Source of the DNA: Gallibacterium trehalosifermentans
GTDB lineage: Bacteria > Pseudomonadota > Gammaproteobacteria > Enterobacterales > Pasteurellaceae
Reading direction: 5' to 3'
NCBI RefSeq assembly: GCF_042433055.1
Contig: NZ_JBHLWB010000001.1
Span: forward strand, 310,001-374,000
Length of the DNA stretch: 64,000 bases
This document shows positions 38,636-47,810 of the stretch, piece by piece. The notes below the pieces were generated by a model. The model searched no databases. It worked only from the letters and a program-made list of their open reading frames with translations, and had not been told where the DNA came from. Every line of letters begins with the position of its first letter. Positions within the stretch are counted from its first letter, which is position 1. The translations under genes were made by a program, and so were the position numbers.

Positions 38636-39484
38636 TTATTGGCGTGCTAAACGGACGTTAGGGGGCAATGGTGCAAAATTTGAACGGAATGGATTAATAT
38701 CCAGACCTCCTCGCCGTGTATAACGTGCGTAAACGGTTAGTTTTTCAGGTTGAGCATAACGCATTAGATCACAGAAAATACGCTCAACGCATTGCTCATG
38801 AAACTCGTTATGTTGACGGAATGAGATGAGATAACGTAGTAATTTTTCTTGATTAATTTTACGTCCAACATAATGAATTTGTACGCTTCCCCAATCAGGT
38901 TGTTGGGTGATTAAGCAGTTTGATTTTAATAGATGACTGACTAAGGTTTCTTCGATTAGTTCGCTGTTTGCTTCAACACAATCGGCAAGTAAATCAGGAT
39001 TAAATTGGTAATCATCAATTTCAATCTCTTGTTGATCAATACAGTGTCCCGAAAAGTGGGCAATAGATTGTTGTTGATAGTGATCGAGTGTATGAATGAT
39101 AACCTTGACATCGCCGTTGGCACATTGGCGTAAATCTTGTTCAATAGTGGCACGAACAGTTTCAATATTATCAAATTTTGTTTGATTAAAACTATTTAAA
39201 TAGAGTTTAAAACTTTTTGATTCGATTAAATTTTCACTACGAAAATCAAGAAAAACATCGGCAATCGCTACTTGTGGCACACCTTTTTGATTTAACCACG
39301 ACAATTCATACAATGTCCAAATATCGGCGCCTTGTGAGAACGGTTGTTGTTGTGTAATGCCTAGTTGTTGCCGATTTAGGTGGCGCGGTACGGCTTGTAA
39401 TAAGGTTGGTTGATAATGATCGGCATAAGTTGTTTTTTTGCCTAATGTGAGGCTATCTAAGCTTTTATCTTGGTAGTGTGTCAT
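38636..39484 (-). CDS. queF: NADPH-dependent 7-cyano-7-deazaguanine reductase
   Basis: Reduces preQ0 to preQ1 in queuosine synthesis. The 282 residues are of the long two-domain (YqcD-type) form. The NADPH motif is ESKSFKLYLNSFNQT (from 88), the catalytic cysteine is Cys190 in KSNCLITQQPDWGS, and Asp197 is also conserved. It ends with RRGGLDINPFRSN. It starts 16 bases after the TAA that would close the extended frame of the upstream zinc-ribbon gene, and the ribosome site AGAAGAGA lies in that gap, so the two were probably one operon. Confidence 0.97.
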   Translation of the reverse strand: MTHYQDKSLDSLTLGKKTTYADHYQPTLLQAVPRHLNRQQLGITQQQPFSQGADIWTLYELSWLNQKGVPQVAIADVFLDFRSENLIESKSFKLYLNSFNQTKFDNIETVRATIEQDLRQCANGDVKVIIHTLDHYQQQSIAHFSGHCIDQQEIEIDDYQFNPDLLADCVEANSELIEETLVSHLLKSNCLITQQPDWGSVQIHYVGRKINQEKLLRYLISFRQHNEFHEQCVERIFCDLMRYAQPEKLTVYARYTRRGGLDINPFRSNFAPLPPNVRLARQ

Positions 39485-39499
39485 AAAAATATCTCTTCT

Positions 39500-39586
39500 T
39501 TATTCTTGTAATTCCCAAGCGATATTTGAAACTAAACGGCAATCATCGCATTTAAAATCAAATATATTGATTGGATTCTGTAAAAA
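39500..39586 (-). other. In-frame continuation of the zinc-ribbon gene beyond a TGA
   Basis: Directly after the TGA (39589-39587) the same frame reads 28 more codons (FLQNPINIFDFKCDDCRLVS..., then SNIAWELQE) to a TAA at 39502-39500. The CDDC pair is the natural second half of a zinc ribbon whose first half, CPRC, lies just before the TGA. Confidence 0.8.
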
Positions 39587-40294
39587 TCATTCCTGACCAC
39601 AACGAGGGCAACAATGTTCTGTTTCTGTTTGATAATCTTGCCCATTTACCCGATAAAGATAATAGTAAACGGGACGTTGTAACTGTGCTTCCAGTTGTTG
39701 GCGTAACACATAACCTTGTTTGGCTAATGGGCTAGTTAATTCACTAATTTGAGTAAGGCTTTCTGCAACCAGACAATTACCGTTCATTTGTAGCTGATCG
39801 CAAGCTTGCCAATTTTCTTCCCATTTAATGCAATCTATGCCTAATTGAGGCTTATCATGACAAAGCTGATAAAGTGGTACGGGAGCAAGGGAAGTTAATT
39901 CACAAATAGGTGAACTGCTTTTTAAGTAATTTGTATAAAGTACCAATTCTGTCGTTTTAGAGAGTGTAGAAATTGCCTCATCAGAATTTAGATCGATAGC
40001 ATAAATTTCATAATGATCAAGCGTTATCCCAAGCGATTGTAAATTGTTCAGTGCTTTAGTTACAAGCGTACTATTATGAATCAGATCTAATGAGGTCTTT
40101 TCAGGACAATTTACATTAATTGTAAATGTCAGCAAATCATCTGTTGAAAATTGATAGGTTACAGGAATTTCTCGACCGATAATTTGCCCATTATAACGCC
40201 AAGCATCAATTAATTGATTACAATAGGCGAGCGCTTGATTAATATCGTAAGTTTGCCTTTTTTCGGTAACAAAGGTTACTTTAGTTAAAAACAT
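39587..40294 (-). CDS. Zinc-ribbon protein (DUF2310-like), cut short by an in-frame TGA
   Basis: As encoded up to the TGA the protein has 235 residues, begins MFLTKVTFVTEKRQTYDINQ and ends HCCPRCGQE. It resembles the DUF2310 family, described as zinc-ribbon, possibly nucleic-acid-binding proteins; the molecular role is unknown. Only one CxxC pair (Cys229, Cys232) precedes the stop. A second pair lies in the same frame beyond it, for a full length of about 264 residues. A TGG-to-TGA change at a Trp codon would explain this. If the stop is obeyed, the zinc site is incomplete. It is probably co-transcribed with queF and ppnN. Confidence 0.8.
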   Translation of the reverse strand: MFLTKVTFVTEKRQTYDINQALAYCNQLIDAWRYNGQIIGREIPVTYQFSTDDLLTFTINVNCPEKTSLDLIHNSTLVTKALNNLQSLGITLDHYEIYAIDLNSDEAISTLSKTTELVLYTNYLKSSSPICELTSLAPVPLYQLCHDKPQLGIDCIKWEENWQACDQLQMNGNCLVAESLTQISELTSPLAKQGYVLRQQLEAQLQRPVYYYLYRVNGQDYQTETEHCCPRCGQE

Positions 40295-40382
40295 TAAATA
40301 TTCCCGTAAGATTCACAAAGAGCATATACTATGCTTTTCTAGCAAGAATCTAAATCATTTTATTCAGAAAAAGAGAGTTATT

Positions 40383-40703
40383 ATGCAAAAAACTACCCTG
40401 TTGGTTGATTATTTAAATGAACTACAACAAATGATGCAACAATATGAATTATGGCAACAGCAACCACCATCAGAGGCAGCCTTTACCAGTCAACAACCAT
40501 TTGCCGTCGATACCATGGAAGCGACAGAATGGCTACAATGGATTTTTATCCCACGAATGCTGGCATTAATTGAAGCAAATGCGCCATTACCTACTGCGAT
40601 TGCTATTTCTCCTTATTTAGAAGAAGCCTTAAAAGAGCACCCACATTTGCCAAAATTATTATTACCAGTGCAAAAAATTGAGGTGCTGTTGACCAATGGA
40701 TAA
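40383..40703 (+). CDS. yqcC: YqcC-family protein (DUF446)
   Basis: Small soluble protein of 106 residues, all-helical in appearance (LLVDYLNELQQMMQQYELWQQQPPS, then a second helical half with WLQWIFIPRMLALIEANAPLP). The family is of unknown function and regularly sits next to truC, as here. Its last codons overlap the truC start by eight bases (ACC AAT GGA TAA), implying translational coupling. GAGAGTT precedes the ATG. Confidence 0.92.
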   Translation: MQKTTLLVDYLNELQQMMQQYELWQQQPPSEAAFTSQQPFAVDTMEATEWLQWIFIPRMLALIEANAPLPTAIAISPYLEEALKEHPHLPKLLLPVQKIEVLLTNG

Positions 40704-41424
40704 GCAGCCATTAGAAATTTTATATCAAGATGAGTTCCTTATTGCAGTGAATAAACCTGCGGGAATGTTAGTGCACCGTAGTTGGTTAGATAAACACGAA
40801 ACAGAATTTGTGATGCAAACATTACGTGATCAAATTGGGCAGTATGTTTTTCCGATTCATCGGCTAGATCGCCCAACATCAGGAGTATTATTGTTTGCGT
40901 TGAGTAGTGAAGTGGCTGCTCAAGTTTGTTTACAATTTGAAAGCAAACAGGTTGAAAAACATTATCTGGCGGTTGTGCGCGGCTATTTAACGGGGAGTGA
41001 TCGGATTGATTACGCATTAAAACCTAAATTAGATAAAATTGCGGATAAATTTACTGATCCAAATAAAGCTGCACAACCTGCGATTTCTGATTATCAAGGT
41101 TTAGCTACGATAGAATTACCGATTGCGGTTGGACGTTATTCAACAGCACGTTATAGCTTAGTGCGTTTAACGCCGCAGACAGGGCGTAAACACCAGCTTC
41201 GCCGCCATTTAAAGCATATTTTTCACCCGATTATTGGCGATACGCAGTATGGTGATTTACATCAAAATCGAGCGTTTGCAGAATATTTTTCCGTTTCTCG
41301 ATTAATGTTACATTCTGAAACTTTACGCTTATTTCACCCAGTTACCCAGCAAAAGTTAGAAATTGTTGCACCATTAGATCAAAACTTTCTAAAAATTAAG
41401 AACATTTTTTATACAAAACTATAA
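40696..41424 (+). CDS. truC: tRNA pseudouridine(65) synthase
   Basis: Makes pseudouridine at position 65 of tRNA-Ile1 and tRNA-Asp. The 242 residues show the RluA-family fold with NKPAGMLVHRS, the catalytic Asp58 in HRLDRPTSGVLLFALS, and QTGRKHQLRRHLKHIFHPIIGDTQYGD. Gene order yqcC-truC, near queF and ppnN, is shared with enterobacteria, where the order and orientation differ. The overlapping start at 40696 lies within the yqcC end. Confidence 0.95.
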   Translation: MDKQPLEILYQDEFLIAVNKPAGMLVHRSWLDKHETEFVMQTLRDQIGQYVFPIHRLDRPTSGVLLFALSSEVAAQVCLQFESKQVEKHYLAVVRGYLTGSDRIDYALKPKLDKIADKFTDPNKAAQPAISDYQGLATIELPIAVGRYSTARYSLVRLTPQTGRKHQLRRHLKHIFHPIIGDTQYGDLHQNRAFAEYFSVSRLMLHSETLRLFHPVTQQKLEIVAPLDQNFLKIKNIFYTKL

Positions 41425-41595
41425 ATTTTTTGCTAAGAAAAGGTGCGTTTTTTGTGATAATTCTTCAACTTTTTAGAAAAAAATCGGCTTGATTGTTGCA
41501 AATTCTACGGTTGTCTTGTATATCTTATTATTGCGTCAGCTATTTAGCTTGATTATGCAGACATAATATCTCACCTTTATTTGAGAGGAACTACA

Positions 41596-42555
41596 ATGAA
41601 AAAATTATTTAAATTAGGTATGGTGACAGGCTTAATTTTGACTTCAGCCTCAGTAATGGCGGAAGATAAGTTTGTAACCATTGGTACTGGCGGTCAAACA
41701 GGTGTTTACTATGTGGTAGGGCAATCAGTTTGCCAATTAGTTAATCGTGATACAGCGAAAACGGGTTTGAAATGTAATGCTCCATCAACAGGGGCTTCAG
41801 TTGCCAATTTAAATGGTATTGCAAATAAACAGTTAGATATGGGAATTGCACAATCGGACTGGCAATATCACGCATACCACGGTACAAGCTCTTTTGAAGG
41901 CAAGAAAAATGAAAAATTAAGAGCTGTGTTTTCAATTCACCCAGAACCGTTCACCGTGATGGCTCGTAATGACTCAGGCATTACTTCTTTTGATGACTTA
42001 AAAGGCAAGCGAGTGAATGTGGGCGACCCAGGTTCAGGTACGCGCGCAACGATGAATGTTATCTTAAAAGCGAAAGGTTGGAATGATGCTATTTTTAAAA
42101 TTGCATCTGAGTTAAAACCTGCGGAAATGGCATCTGCAATGTGTGATAATAATTTAGATGCGATTACTTATAATGTTGGACACCCAAATGGGGCGTTAAA
42201 AGAAGCTGCGGCTTCTTGTGATGCGCATTTAGTATCGGTTACTGGTCCTGCAATAGATCAATTAGTAGCTGATAATCCATATTATGCAAAAGCAGTGATT
42301 CCAGGTGGACTTTATAAAGGTTCTGATCAACCAGTTGATACATTTGGGGTGTATGCGACTTTAGTTTCTTCAACTGATGTTTCTCCAGATGTTGTTTATC
42401 AGGTAGTGAAAGCGGTATTTGATAATTTCGACCGTTTTAAACGTTTACACCCAGCATTTGCAAACTTGAAAGAATCAGAAATGATCAAAAATGCGTTATC
42501 CGCACCATTACATGAAGGCGCGGTTCGTTATTATAAAGAACGTGGCTGGCTGTAA
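41596..42555 (+). CDS. TAXI-family TRAP transporter solute-binding protein
   Basis: Periplasmic ligand receptor of a tripartite ATP-independent transporter. The 319 residues begin with a signal peptide (MKKLFKLGMVTGLILTSASVMA) followed at once by the TAXI signature FVTIGTGGQTGVYY. Later motifs include LRAVFSIHPEPFTVMA, DLKGKRVNVGDPGSGTRATM and VKAVFDNFDRFKRLHPAF. The ligand is not evident; characterised TAXI receptors have been linked to glutamate and related organic acids. The ATG at 41596 follows GAGGAA. A strong terminator lies between it and the permease gene. Confidence 0.93.
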   Translation: MKKLFKLGMVTGLILTSASVMAEDKFVTIGTGGQTGVYYVVGQSVCQLVNRDTAKTGLKCNAPSTGASVANLNGIANKQLDMGIAQSDWQYHAYHGTSSFEGKKNEKLRAVFSIHPEPFTVMARNDSGITSFDDLKGKRVNVGDPGSGTRATMNVILKAKGWNDAIFKIASELKPAEMASAMCDNNLDAITYNVGHPNGALKEAAASCDAHLVSVTGPAIDQLVADNPYYAKAVIPGGLYKGSDQPVDTFGVYATLVSSTDVSPDVVYQVVKAVFDNFDRFKRLHPAFANLKESEMIKNALSAPLHEGAVRYYKERGWL

Positions 42556-42582
42556 TTTTATTGATAATAAAGAAAATATTTT

Positions 42583-42606
42583 AAGGCAGGTTTTCCTGCC
42601 TTTTTT
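42583..42606 (+). terminator. Internal terminator between TRAP receptor and permease genes
   Basis: AAGGCAGG (42583-42590) pairs perfectly with CCTGCCTT (42595-42602) around TTTT, followed by TTTT. It probably lets only part of the transcription reach the permease gene, giving an excess of receptor. Confidence 0.8.
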
Positions 42607-42639
42607 CAGTTTTTGGATTTTGATTTTAGGAGAGCAGAA

Positions 42640-45291
42640 ATGACCTCAGAAATAAAGAAAAACACTGTGGATCTTGAAGATCTTCAGGATATGGTCGCCT
42701 CAAATGATAGCGGTGGTCGAAATCCTCATGGGTTGTCTAAATATGTGATTATTTGGACAGCGATTGTGTGGTCGTTATTCCAAATTTATTATGCTTCACC
42801 ATTACCATTTTGGCTACAAGAAGTGGTTAAAAGTCTTGGACTAAACTTTAATGTAGTCGTTGATGATACTAAAGCACGCTCAATTCATTTAGCATTTGCA
42901 ATTTTTTTAGCATATTTATCTTATCCTGCATTTAAACGATCACCAAAACAACATATCCCCGTGATTGATTGGATTTTTGCGGTTGTGGGGGCAGTCTTCT
43001 GTTTATATCCAATTATCTTTTATAGTGAATTGGTAACACGTGTTGGCGCACCAAATTTACAAGATATTATTGTTGGGGTGATTGGGATTCTATTGTTATT
43101 AGAAGGGACAAGACGTAGTTTAGGCTTACCATTAGTTGTGATTGCAGTGGTATTTTTGCTGTATAACTATTTTGGACAATTCTTCCCGAGCAGTTGGTTA
43201 GTAAGCCATCGTACTGGAACCTTATCACATATTATTAATCAACAATGGGTAACCACTGAGGGGGTATTTGGCGTTGCATTAGGTGTATCAACCAAATATG
43301 TTTTCCTGTTTGTATTGTTTGGCGCATTATTGGATAAAGCAGGTGCAGGGAATTACTTTATCAAAACAGCTTTTGCTTATTTAGGACATTTGCGAGGCGG
43401 TCCAGCAAAAGCAGCTGTTGTGGCATCAGGTTTAACTGGTCTAATTTCTGGCTCATCGATTGCCAATGTAGTAACAACAGGAACCTTTACTATTCCAATG
43501 ATGAAACGGGTTGGTTTCTCAGCGGAAAAAGCAGGCGCGGTTGAAGTGGCTTCTTCAGTAAATGGGCAAATTATGCCACCAGTAATGGGCGCAGCCGCAT
43601 TTTTAATGATCGAGTATATCAATATGCCGTATAACGAATTGATTACTCATGCTTTTTTACCTGCGATTATCTCTTATATTGCCTTAGTCTATATTGTGCA
43701 TTTAGAAGCATGTAAATTGAATTTGCAAGGGTTACCTCGCCAAGACGTGGCAAAACCTTGGGTCGTTACCGTGTTGCGAGCACTTTCTACGTTTATTACT
43801 ATTTGCGTATTATATTTTGCTGTTGAATTTGGCTTAGGTTGGCTAAAAATCCTGACACCTGATTTTGCCTTTACTATTGTTTGTGTATTACTTGCGATTA
43901 TTTATCTCTTGTTGTTATATCGTGTTTCCACTTTCCCAGATTTAGAAATTGACGATCCGAACCAAGAAGTAGTGGTGTTACCAAAAACAAAACCAACGGT
44001 AAATGCAGGATTACATTTCTTATTGCCAGTGGTGATTTTGATCTGGTGCTTAATGGTTGAACGCTTATCACCAGGATTATCTGCTTTCTGGGGAACAATC
44101 GCATTAACCATTATTCTATTAACCCAACGTCCATTATTAGCCTATTTCCGTAAACAAGGCAATTTAGGGCAACATGTTAAACAAGGTTGGCAAGAATTAG
44201 TCAACGGTTTGGAAACAGGCGCCAGAAATATGATCGGTATCGGTATTGCCACGGCAACAGCAGGTATCATTGTTGGTGTTGTTGCGTTAACAGGATTTGG
44301 TGTACAGCTATCAGGCATTATTGAATTATTATCAATGGGTAATATCTTATTAATGCTAATCCTCGTAGCAGGCTTTAGCCTAATCTTAGGCATGGGCTTG
44401 CCAACCACGGCAAACTATATTGTAGTCTCTTCATTAATGGCTGGAGTGATAGTTGAAGTAGGTCGTCAAAATGGCTTAATCGTGCCATTAATTGCGGTGC
44501 ATTTATTTGTCTTCTACTTTGGTATTATGGCTGATGTAACGCCACCAGTAGGATTGGCCTCTTTTGCAGCTGCGGCGGTATCAGGAGGAAATCCAATTAG
44601 AACAGGGTTAGTTGCATTCTTTTATAGCATGCGGACTGCATTGTTGCCATTCTTATTTATTTTTAATACTGATCTTTTATTGCTGAATGTCAATTTCTTC
44701 CATGCAGTGTTAATTTTCTTTGTGGCAGTCATCGCAATGTTTGCCTTTACAGCAGCCACAATGGGCTGGTTTATGACCAAAAATAAATGGTGGGAAACTA
44801 TTGTTTTATTATTGGTTGCCTTTATGCTATTTAGACCTGGTTTCTTTATGGAATATGTTTCACCAAGTCAACGTCATATCCAACCAGATCATTTAGTGGA
44901 GCAGGTGGCACATTCACCAGTCGGTGAACCATTAATGCTAAAAGTATCTGGTATTAACCCTTATGGAAAACCAGTAGAATTTTATGCAGAGTTAAAAGTA
45001 CCAGAGGGGCAAACAGGGGAAGAACGTTTACAAAAAATGGGCTTAACGTTATTAGCGACTGGTGAAAAAGTAGATGTTAATGGTGAAGAAATTAATAAAA
45101 TTATTATTGATAATGTTGAAATTGATTCACCAGCAGCAAAAGCAAATCTAAATTGGGATCAAGTGATTCTTGATGTTTCTATTCCAATGAAAGGCGCATT
45201 AAGCAAAGAGTGGATATTTATTCCTGCATTGTTGATTTTAGCAGGTTTAATTGGGCATCAACGTCGCCGAGCTAGAAAAGAGGGAAAATAA
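42640..45291 (+). CDS. TRAP transporter permease, fused small and large subunits
   Basis: Inner-membrane Na+-driven permease in which the 4-helix and 12-helix subunits are one polypeptide, as usual for TAXI systems. The 883 residues contain many hydrophobic segments, the large-subunit motifs GSSIANVVTTGTFTIPMMKRVGF and VEVASSVNGQIMPPVMGAAAF, and a second half repeat with GMGLPTTANYIVVSSL and VTPPVGLASFAAAAVSGG. The C-terminal 200 residues look like the DUF3394 extension with two terminal helices. The start at 42640 has AGGAGA upstream. It ends three bases before the universal stress protein gene. Confidence 0.95.
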   Translation: MTSEIKKNTVDLEDLQDMVASNDSGGRNPHGLSKYVIIWTAIVWSLFQIYYASPLPFWLQEVVKSLGLNFNVVVDDTKARSIHLAFAIFLAYLSYPAFKRSPKQHIPVIDWIFAVVGAVFCLYPIIFYSELVTRVGAPNLQDIIVGVIGILLLLEGTRRSLGLPLVVIAVVFLLYNYFGQFFPSSWLVSHRTGTLSHIINQQWVTTEGVFGVALGVSTKYVFLFVLFGALLDKAGAGNYFIKTAFAYLGHLRGGPAKAAVVASGLTGLISGSSIANVVTTGTFTIPMMKRVGFSAEKAGAVEVASSVNGQIMPPVMGAAAFLMIEYINMPYNELITHAFLPAIISYIALVYIVHLEACKLNLQGLPRQDVAKPWVVTVLRALSTFITICVLYFAVEFGLGWLKILTPDFAFTIVCVLLAIIYLLLLYRVSTFPDLEIDDPNQEVVVLPKTKPTVNAGLHFLLPVVILIWCLMVERLSPGLSAFWGTIALTIILLTQRPLLAYFRKQGNLGQHVKQGWQELVNGLETGARNMIGIGIATATAGIIVGVVALTGFGVQLSGIIELLSMGNILLMLILVAGFSLILGMGLPTTANYIVVSSLMAGVIVEVGRQNGLIVPLIAVHLFVFYFGIMADVTPPVGLASFAAAAVSGGNPIRTGLVAFFYSMRTALLPFLFIFNTDLLLLNVNFFHAVLIFFVAVIAMFAFTAATMGWFMTKNKWWETIVLLLVAFMLFRPGFFMEYVSPSQRHIQPDHLVEQVAHSPVGEPLMLKVSGINPYGKPVEFYAELKVPEGQTGEERLQKMGLTLLATGEKVDVNGEEINKIIIDNVEIDSPAAKANLNWDQVILDVSIPMKGALSKEWIFIPALLILAGLIGHQRRRARKEGK

Positions 45292-45294
45292 AAG

Positions 45295-45723
45295 ATGACG
45301 TTATTTAATAAAATTTTAATTGCAGTTGATTTAAGTTATTTAGAGGGAGCAAAAAAGGCGGTGAAAACCGCCTTAGCGATGACAGAAGGTAATCCTGATG
45401 CAGTATTGCGTGTTGTTAGTATTATACCGCCATTAGGAAATAGCTTTGTTTCTTCTTTATTACCACGCAATTTTGATAAAGATGTGTTGGCTGAGGCTCA
45501 TAAACGCCTACACGCTTTTACCGAAGAGAATTTCCCGAAAGCGTGTAAAGTGCAACATATTGTGGCGCATGGTACTGTGTATGAGGAAATTAATACTTTG
45601 GCACAAGAGAAAGATGTTGATTTAATCATTATGATGGCAACAAAACCAGGCAAACCAGGTTTAAGTTCTAATACTGTCAAAGTAGCTCGTTTTAGTGAAA
45701 AACCTATTTTAATTTTGCGTTAA
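45295..45723 (+). CDS. Universal stress protein (UspA family) linked to a TRAP transporter
   Basis: Soluble 142-residue Usp-fold protein. It starts MTLFNKILIAVDLSYLEGAKKAVKTALAM and has VAHGTVYEEINTLAQEKDVDLIIMMATKPG, then SSNTVKVARFSEKPILILR. The usual ATP-binding pattern G-x2-G-x9-G-S/T is imperfect (ATKPGKPGLSSNTVKV), so nucleotide binding is uncertain. Encoded three bases after the TRAP permease, it fits the TeaD type of Usp that modulates TRAP activity in Halomonas; that role is inferred here. Confidence 0.92.
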   Translation: MTLFNKILIAVDLSYLEGAKKAVKTALAMTEGNPDAVLRVVSIIPPLGNSFVSSLLPRNFDKDVLAEAHKRLHAFTEENFPKACKVQHIVAHGTVYEEINTLAQEKDVDLIIMMATKPGKPGLSSNTVKVARFSEKPILILR

Positions 45724-45742
45724 TTCGCTAATAGTATAACAA

Positions 45743-45779
45743 AAAGGCTTAACAAAAAATGTTAAGCCTTTGTTTTTAT
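45743..45779. terminator. Bidirectional terminator between the TRAP operon and folX
   Basis: AAAGGCTTAACA (45743-45754) pairs with TGTTAAGCCTTT (45760-45771) around AAAAA. GTTTTTAT follows on plus and TTTTTGTTAT on minus. Confidence 0.85.
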
Positions 45780-45785
45780 AAGGTA

Positions 45786-46154
45786 TTAATTTCTTTCATA
45801 CCGCAAACGTAACGACACAGAATCCGCATAACGTAAAGCAAAAGGTTTAGCAATTTCCACTTCTGCCCATTCTACTGCTTCAGGTTCTGCTACAATTTCC
45901 AATACTTCACGCACCATTCTTTCTAACAACGCAAACTCATGTGTTTCAACATATTGAATCACTTTTTTGGTGATAGTGCGGTAATTGAGCGCATCTTCAA
46001 CATTGTCGCTTAAACTCGCTTTTTCGCAGTTATAACCAAGTTGAATTTGCAGTACAACATCTTGTTTATTATTAATTTCTTCTTCTTTAATGCCGATAAA
46101 TGTGCGTAAGCGTAAGTCGCTAATTGTAATGATCGCAGATGGAATAATTGGCAT
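45786..46154 (-). CDS. folX: Dihydroneopterin triphosphate 2'-epimerase
   Basis: Pterin epimerase of the FolB fold, 122 residues. It matches E. coli FolX closely: AIITISDLRLRTFIGIKEEEINNKQDVVL, DALNYRTITKKVIQYVE, LLERMVREVL, and AEVEIAKPFALRYADSVSLRLRY. The IKEEEINNKQD segment distinguishes FolX from the aldolase FolB. Its physiological role is poorly defined even in E. coli. The reverse-strand ATG at 46154 has AAGGAG upstream. Confidence 0.92.
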   Translation of the reverse strand: MPIIPSAIITISDLRLRTFIGIKEEEINNKQDVVLQIQLGYNCEKASLSDNVEDALNYRTITKKVIQYVETHEFALLERMVREVLEIVAEPEAVEWAEVEIAKPFALRYADSVSLRLRYERN

Positions 46155-46225
46155 AACAACTCCTTATTAGATAGGTTTTTTGTTATTATAGCTCAGATTA
46201 AAAATGAGATTGAATAGGAAACAGT

Positions 46226-47266
46226 ATGGAAAACCCGAGTGCCAAGCAAAATATCAAGAATGTGATGATTGTGTTGGCTTGTTTAGTGATTATCCTAGCA
46301 GGAATTAAATCTGCTGTTGAAATTATCGTGCCCTTTCTATTAGCCCTTTTTCTTGCCATTATTTGTACGCCATTAATTAATTTTTTAGTCAAACTGAAAG
46401 TGCCATTATGGCTTGCGGTAATTGCTTTATTGGGATTAATTGTGATTACGCTTACGTCATTTGCAGGTTTAGTCGGGAATGCGGTGAATGAATTTTCTGC
46501 TTCTATTCCGACTTATAAACAATTATTAGCACAACGGATTGCGAGCTTAGCGCCATTTATGGAACGCTTTGATCTTTATCGTTTTATTCCGACCAATATT
46601 GTGCAAGAGCACCTTGATCCAAATATTATTATGAGCTTAATTCGCCGTTTATTAGCAGGTATTTCAGGCGTAATTACTAATGGATTTGTCTTGTTGTTGA
46701 TTGTTGTGTTTATGCTGTTTGAAGCGCCGAGTATGAAACAAAAGCTAGCGGTTTTTTTTGCTAATAAACAAGAGCGTAAAGAGTTAGAAAATATTCAACG
46801 TGTGTTAAATAGTGTGATTAGCTATCTGGCAATTAAAACCTTTGTTAGTTTAGTAACGGGCATCTTAGTATGGACAGTATTGGTGATATTAGATGTTCAA
46901 TATGCAGTATTATGGGGAACCGTTGCGTTTTTACTCAACTATATTCCTAATATCGGTTCTGTCCTAGCGGCGATCCCAGTTATCGTTCAAGCATTAATTT
47001 TAAATGGCTATAGTGAAAGCCTTTTTGTGGCGATAGCCTTTTTAGTCATCAATACGGTAATGGGCAACATTATTGAACCGCGTATGATGGGCAGAACGCT
47101 CGGATTATCCACGCTGGTGGTTTTCATCTCTTTAATTTTCTGGGGCTGGCTATTAGGTTCTGTCGGAATGTTGCTCTCGGTTCCTCTCACAATGGCAGTA
47201 AAAATTGCTTTAGAATCCAGCGAAAAAACTAAAAAATATGCGTATTTATTAGGAGATGGGAAATAA
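46226..47266 (+). CDS. yhhT: AI-2E family membrane transporter (YhhT-like)
   Basis: Polytopic inner-membrane protein, 346 residues with about seven or eight hydrophobic helices. Full-length resemblance to E. coli YhhT includes FLLNYVPNIGSVLAAIPV, GNIIEPRMMGRTLGLSTLVVFISLIFWGWLLG and VGMLLSVPLT. The family is named for a proposed autoinducer-2 exporter, but members also include cation/proton antiporters, so the substrate is open. AGGAAA precedes the ATG. It is divergent from folX. Confidence 0.92.
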   Translation: MENPSAKQNIKNVMIVLACLVIILAGIKSAVEIIVPFLLALFLAIICTPLINFLVKLKVPLWLAVIALLGLIVITLTSFAGLVGNAVNEFSASIPTYKQLLAQRIASLAPFMERFDLYRFIPTNIVQEHLDPNIIMSLIRRLLAGISGVITNGFVLLLIVVFMLFEAPSMKQKLAVFFANKQERKELENIQRVLNSVISYLAIKTFVSLVTGILVWTVLVILDVQYAVLWGTVAFLLNYIPNIGSVLAAIPVIVQALILNGYSESLFVAIAFLVINTVMGNIIEPRMMGRTLGLSTLVVFISLIFWGWLLGSVGMLLSVPLTMAVKIALESSEKTKKYAYLLGDGK

Positions 47267-47354
47267 CCTATTATTTATTGTTTTGATCGGATATCATTGG
47301 TATTTCTACTATTTTTTAACTGGGCTTAGTTTATACTAAGCTTAGTTCAACGCA

Positions 47355-47810
47355 TCATACAACAGGCACTTTATATTCAACTAATTTTACAGATTGCGCT
47401 AGTTTCTCTAAGTGAACAATCGTTGCTGGGTGGAAAATGACCTCTTCTTTAACGCCTAAAGCACGCATAATTTCATCAACCAAAGGTAGATGTGAGACAA
47501 TTAATATATTTTTAATACCATCTTGTTGTAACGTATCTAAATAATCGACAACCAGTTCAGCATGACCATAGGGAGTCAAATTTTCCCATGTTTCTACGGA
47601 AATTGCCTTTTTAAAATGTTGTTGCATATATTGATATGTTTGTTGCGCTCTAAGATAAGGGCTTACTAAAACTTGTTCTGGGATAGCGTGTTTTACTAAC
47701 CATGAACCTTGTTCTGATGCCTGATCTTCGCCTCTTGCGGTTAATGGACGATCTTTATCTATAAATGTTGTAAAGCTCGCTTCACCGTGTCGCATAATAA
47801 AAATATTCAT
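47355..47810 (-). CDS. sixA: Phosphohistidine phosphatase SixA
   Basis: Histidine-phosphatase-superfamily enzyme of 151 residues that in E. coli dephosphorylates phosphohistidine proteins such as ArcB and NPr. The N-terminal RHG triad (R7-H8-G9 in MNIFIMRHGEA) is followed by DRPLTARGEDQASEQG, SPYLRAQQTYQ and the second catalytic histidine in ILIVSHLPLVDEI. The C-terminal part (EVIFHPATIVHLE) fits SixA. Confidence 0.92.
   Translation of the reverse strand: MNIFIMRHGEASFTTFIDKDRPLTARGEDQASEQGSWLVKHAIPEQVLVSPYLRAQQTYQYMQQHFKKAISVETWENLTPYGHAELVVDYLDTLQQDGIKNILIVSHLPLVDEIMRALGVKEEVIFHPATIVHLEKLAQSVKLVEYKVPVV

Noticed and set aside
39587..39589. Selenocysteine at the in-frame TGA
   Set aside because: The downstream hairpin is A-T only with no GU in the loop, and the position is better explained as a former Trp codon.
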